64,000 nucleotides of DNA from Aporrectodea caliginosa (Eukaryota; Annelida; Clitellata; Crassiclitellata; Lumbricidae), in the NCBI GenBank assembly GCA_020284085.1, contig JACEVL010000484.1, positions 372,001 through 436,000 of the forward strand, read 5' to 3'. The translations under genes and the position numbers were made by a program. Within the stretch, counting starts at the first letter, position 1; every line of letters begins with the position of its first letter. Below, one piece after another: positions 61,335 to 64,000 of this stretch. The notes beneath the pieces were generated by a model. It made no database searches, was not told the DNA's origin, and saw only the letters and a program-made list of their open reading frames with translations.

Positions 61335-61612
61335 TTGTCATCAATCCAGCGTCCACTTACGAGAAAAAAATTTCATCAAACTTCTGTTTAAGCAGGAATT
61401 ATTGTCATCAATCCAACTTCTATTTAACCAAGAATTTGTTCATCAATCCAACTTATCTTTAGGCACTAATTGTTTTCGTCAATCCAACTTCTTGTTAAAC
61501 AAAATAACGTCATCGATCCAGCTTTAATTTAAACAAAGAATTAGTTTCATCAATCCAACTTCCATTTAGACCAAAATTATTTTTATCGATACAGCTTCCA
61601 TTTTAAATTGAC
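61335..61612. repeat. Third array of the ~36-bp ATCAATCCAACTTC repeat
   Basis: Seven to eight units of TCATCAATCCAACTTCTATT followed by an A-rich spacer ending ATTTGTT or similar. Same core as in 46541-46890 and 10655-10725, but without the GTCGC or CCCCCC end arrays. Confidence 0.82.
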
Positions 61613-61858
61613 AATAGGGCCTATAAAATAATTTACCAGCCAAAACTACGGTTTTACCAGCTAAATTACCACAGACTGCAGTTAGAGCTTACACCCTACC
61701 ACCGAAACATGATACATTGCATTCACAATAATTATAACCTTTCGCGGTCTCTTTACAATGAATCGAATCATTCGATCCATTTTTCCATATGAATTTGATA
61801 ATTTGACCTTTTATAGAAACAAAATTGATGATGCCACCACATTATGTAACGAAACATG

Positions 61859-62294
61859 TAAGGGGCCGTCCATAAAGTACGTCACGCTCCAGGGGGGAGG
61901 GGGGTTTAAGAAAGTGTGACAGTTTGTGACAGGGGGAGGGGGTCAGGCCATGTGTGACGTCACACATTTATTTTTTTATATTTTTTTATTTATTTGTGAA
62001 TTTCATAGCTTTAAAAATAATTTTCAAAAATTTTCTGAAACATTTTAATTAGTTTTATGTCAAAATAGCATGAAATGCATATCTCTGAATGTGTTTTTCA
62101 CGATTCCTCTCGCCATTGCAATGCTGTTGCGAAGCCTTGTTTATGTATTAGCCTTGCTTTCGGAAGTATTATTATTTCTATGTTGAAAGTGTGACGTACT
62201 TTACGGGGGGGGGTCCGAGTTTTGTGACAGTTTGTGACAGGGGAGGGGGTAAAATGGTCAAAATAGCGTGACATACTTTATGGACGGCCCCTAA
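61859..62294. mobile_element. MITE with GGGGCCGTCC ends, TAA duplication
   Basis: Ends GGGGCCGTCCATAAAGTACG and TACTTTATGGACGGCCCC with TAA on both sides. GTGTGACAGTTTGTGACAGG motif and GGGGGAGGGGG near both ends. Confidence 0.85.
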
Positions 62295-62671
62295 GTAGGG
62301 TAGTGTGGACACACTGTGGTGGCCTCTCTATCAGCTTTGCATTGCAATGTTAAGTATGCATGAATAGCCTAGACGGTAGACAGCCAAATGCTTTCATGTT
62401 AAAAAATATATTTAATTGCAGGACCAAAAAGTGGTGGTGACTATCACCACCACTTTTAAAAGTGGTGGTGACCGGACACCACCGTCACAATAGAAAGTTA
62501 CGCCTATGCGAGTCACAAGAAATCGAGTCCAAGTCCGAGTCCGAGTCCTTCAACACCAACATACACTGAAACACCCAATTTAATGCCATAGAAAAATAAC
62601 AGCACATTATTTTATGCTGAAAGAATTATTTTTTTTTGCCCGAGGTATCAATGATCCCTCAGGCGATCCAA

Positions 62672-62673
62672 AC

Positions 62674-62752
<79 letters not shown>

Positions 62753-62770
62753 CATTATTATTATTATTAT
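62672..62770. repeat. (TTA)n microsatellite
   Basis: Nearly 100 bp of TTA. It lies between two similar flanks, CCCGAGGTATCAATGATCCC and CCCGAGGTAGTTCTAATCCC, suggesting tandem retroelement tails. Confidence 0.95.
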
Positions 62771-62861
62771 TTATTTTTTTTAAATACCCGAGGTAGTTCT
62801 AATCCCTCAGGCCGCTAAAAAAAATGTCCGGAGACAATAAGATGGACGTCTGGAACGGCAT

Positions 62862-63018
62862 TCACTCGACAAGTTCTGGTTGGGCAAAAGTGCCACGGAA
62901 GGCCACGGCGTTAAAGCGTTGGATGGTGATTGCTAAGCGTTGGAAGAGATAACAAGTTTCTTTGGAGTCTCCGGTAAGTAGAGTAAGGCGTTTTCCCAAT
63001 TCTTTGATGAAAACGCCA
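62862..63018 (-). pseudogene. C-terminal fragment of an unidentified retroelement protein
   Basis: Reads FIKELGKRLTLLTGDSKETC, YLFQRLAITIQRFNAVAFRG and TFAQPELVE then stop. It is followed on the minus strand by GGGATTAGAACTACCTCGGG and (AAT)n tails. It looks like a retroelement C-terminus, clade unknown. Confidence 0.45.

Positions 63019-63020
<2 letters not shown>

Positions 63021-63092
<72 letters not shown>
63021..63092. repeat. (ATT)n microsatellite
   Basis: About 24 ATT units. Confidence 0.95.
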
Positions 63093-63094
<2 letters not shown>

Positions 63095-63181
63095 ACTGCC
63101 ATTGGCAACGAGCCTAAACAAAAAGAATCTTGCACAAAGGCGCTTACCAGGAAAGTATAATCATATAATAGGCCTAAGTCT

Positions 63182-63362
63182 CAGTGGCGTAACGAGGGGG
63201 CAGGGGGCGGCCGCCCCCGGGCGCAGGACAGAGGTTGCAAAATTAGGCTTTAGAAAATTTTTGTAAACAGAAATCAGGCAAGAATAGCTAAAAAAGTTAA
63301 AAAAAGTAACTATTATAGATGAGTCTTGAAGAGCGATAATGTAATGTAGGCCCTAATGTCCC
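63182..63362. mobile_element. hAT-like end CAGTGGCGTAACGAGGG
   Basis: Left end matches the 32834 MITE (CAGTGGCGTAACGAAGGG, GCGCCCGGG / GCCCCCGGGCGC). No right end seen. Confidence 0.55.
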
Positions 63363-63773
63363 TAACTTGTCCGCTGAAACTTTTGGCTTCGGGACCTCAG
63401 CCATAATTTTAATTACAAGAATAATTGAAGAATTACGCTTTGAAAACTGATTTCTAAACAATGAGACTATACTAAGCTATTTTAATACTGCTTTATTTCC
63501 AGTACATCCGTTTCTAGATACATGCTTATACGGCTCCTAAGGTTCGTGCTCAGAAGGCTGCAAAATCACTTAATGTCATGATCGCCATTCGGCTGGCCCT
63601 GTTGTGCGAATATGGGGTATTGCGCTAGGTCAGAAGCGATAGAAGCGGGTCAACTCTCTCGTCGATGGCCTTGATCATCAGGTGCTTTATGCTGCCTAGC
63701 CATTACTTGGGAAGGGGGTATCGCGGTGAAGAATTTCCAGCGGCTGCAAACTTAAGAAATTCTGTCAAACGAG

Positions 63774-64000
63774 CAGGGGCGCAACCACGGTCCAGAAGTT
63801 GGGGGGACCTACTAGAATGTGTGAGTGGGGGAATTGCGAGCGCCGAAGGCGCGAAGCTGCGATTGCCGAAGGCAAGAAGCCCCTAACGACTAGGGGGTAT
63901 GGGGGAGCGTCGTAAGCTCCCCATCGGGGTTTGGGGCGGAGCCCCAGAAGCCAAAGCAATTTTGAGCATTTGATACCAAATGGAGTACATTTTGGGCTCT
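63774..64000. mobile_element. hAT-like left end CAGGGGCGCAACCACGG, cut by window edge
   Basis: CAGGGGCG end and the GCGCCGAAGGCGCGAAGC type repeat found in many invertebrate hAT-like elements. Continues past the window. Confidence 0.5.

Larger units (their letters stand above)
60828..62516. mobile_element. hAT-like insertion CATGGGCGTAAC, 1.67 kb
   Basis: Ends CATGGGCGTAACTTTG and GAAAGTTACGCCTATG, flanked by perfect 8-bp CGAGTCAC (60828-60835, 62509-62516). AGTGGTGGTGACC occurs near both ends. It holds a 36-bp repeat array and a GGGGCCGTCC MITE. Confidence 0.8.
60683..63445 (-). mobile_element. Second copy of the GACTCG hAT-like element, reversed and interrupted
   Basis: CAGTGATGTAGTCGAGTCC (60683) plus GACTCG arrays (60695-60830 and 62510-62550) match the right end of the 7639-8772 element. 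62520-62635 matches its 8540-8640 in reverse. 63363-63445 matches its 8220-8300. Insertions at 60836-62508 and about 62640-63360 split it. The far end is not in the window. Confidence 0.7.

Noticed and set aside
62614..62818. Poly-Leu and poly-Tyr frames
   Set aside because: Products of the (TTA)n microsatellite.

Overview
This window looks like nuclear DNA from a marine invertebrate animal. It has long introns with GT/AG splice junctions, tRNA-derived SINEs, several LINE clades, hAT-, piggyBac- and Harbinger-like DNA transposons, a Ty1/copia element and many microsatellites. There are no bacterial operons, rRNA genes or CRISPR arrays. The transposon mix and the frequent short string TAGGCCTAC suggest an echinoderm or another invertebrate deuterostome. 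That placement is inference only.

One host gene dominates. A solute-carrier gene of the cation-chloride cotransporter superfamily, best matched to SLC12A8 (CCC9), runs on the minus strand from a start codon at 52144 to at least 2254. I can place 11 coding exons. Every placed intron has GT/AG ends, and reading phases match at every join where both neighbouring exons are present. One expected exon, encoding the conserved membrane segment before the QVNTLGPIVT stretch, is not visible between 17129 and 26311. The last exon below 2254 is uncertain. A second, unidentified plus-strand exon candidate lies at 56271-56401, upstream of the SLC12A8 start.

The rest is intron and intergenic DNA built almost entirely of mobile elements, often nested. 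Region by region: 0-9 kb has a piggyBac-like element, a small hAT MITE, three SINEs and a hAT relic with a BED finger. 9.5-13.4 kb has two CR1-group LINEs, one inside the other, and a third element inside that one. 13.8-20 kb has Harbinger-like, SINE and LINE pieces. 20.1-24.7 kb is a nearly pristine Ty1/copia element with one long ORF. 25-31 kb has a second piggyBac copy, LINE tails and an RTE-like LINE. 32-44 kb has short hAT elements and a 2.5-kb hAT element carrying another RTE-like LINE. 44-48 kb has a minisatellite and a three-deep nest (hAT, then SINE, then an element with arrayed ends). 50-56 kb has the SLC12A8 promoter and first exon, plus two unusual terminal-inverted-repeat elements. 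57-64 kb has an unidentified 416-codon ORF, LTR-like signals, a second hAT relic with nested insertions and ATT microsatellites.

Two structures stand out as possibly undescribed. First, the elements at 50313-51679 and 55076-56216 have unrelated terminal inverted repeats, yet both carry many dispersed copies of a site built on ACTCCGTTAC, forward in the left part and reversed in the right part. Second, a family seen at 10204-10846 and 46450-47002 has ends made of short tandem arrays in inverted orientation, an interior based on a ~36-bp repeat, and clear target duplications of different length (14 and 10 bp). A third array of the same 36-bp repeat sits at 61335-61612.
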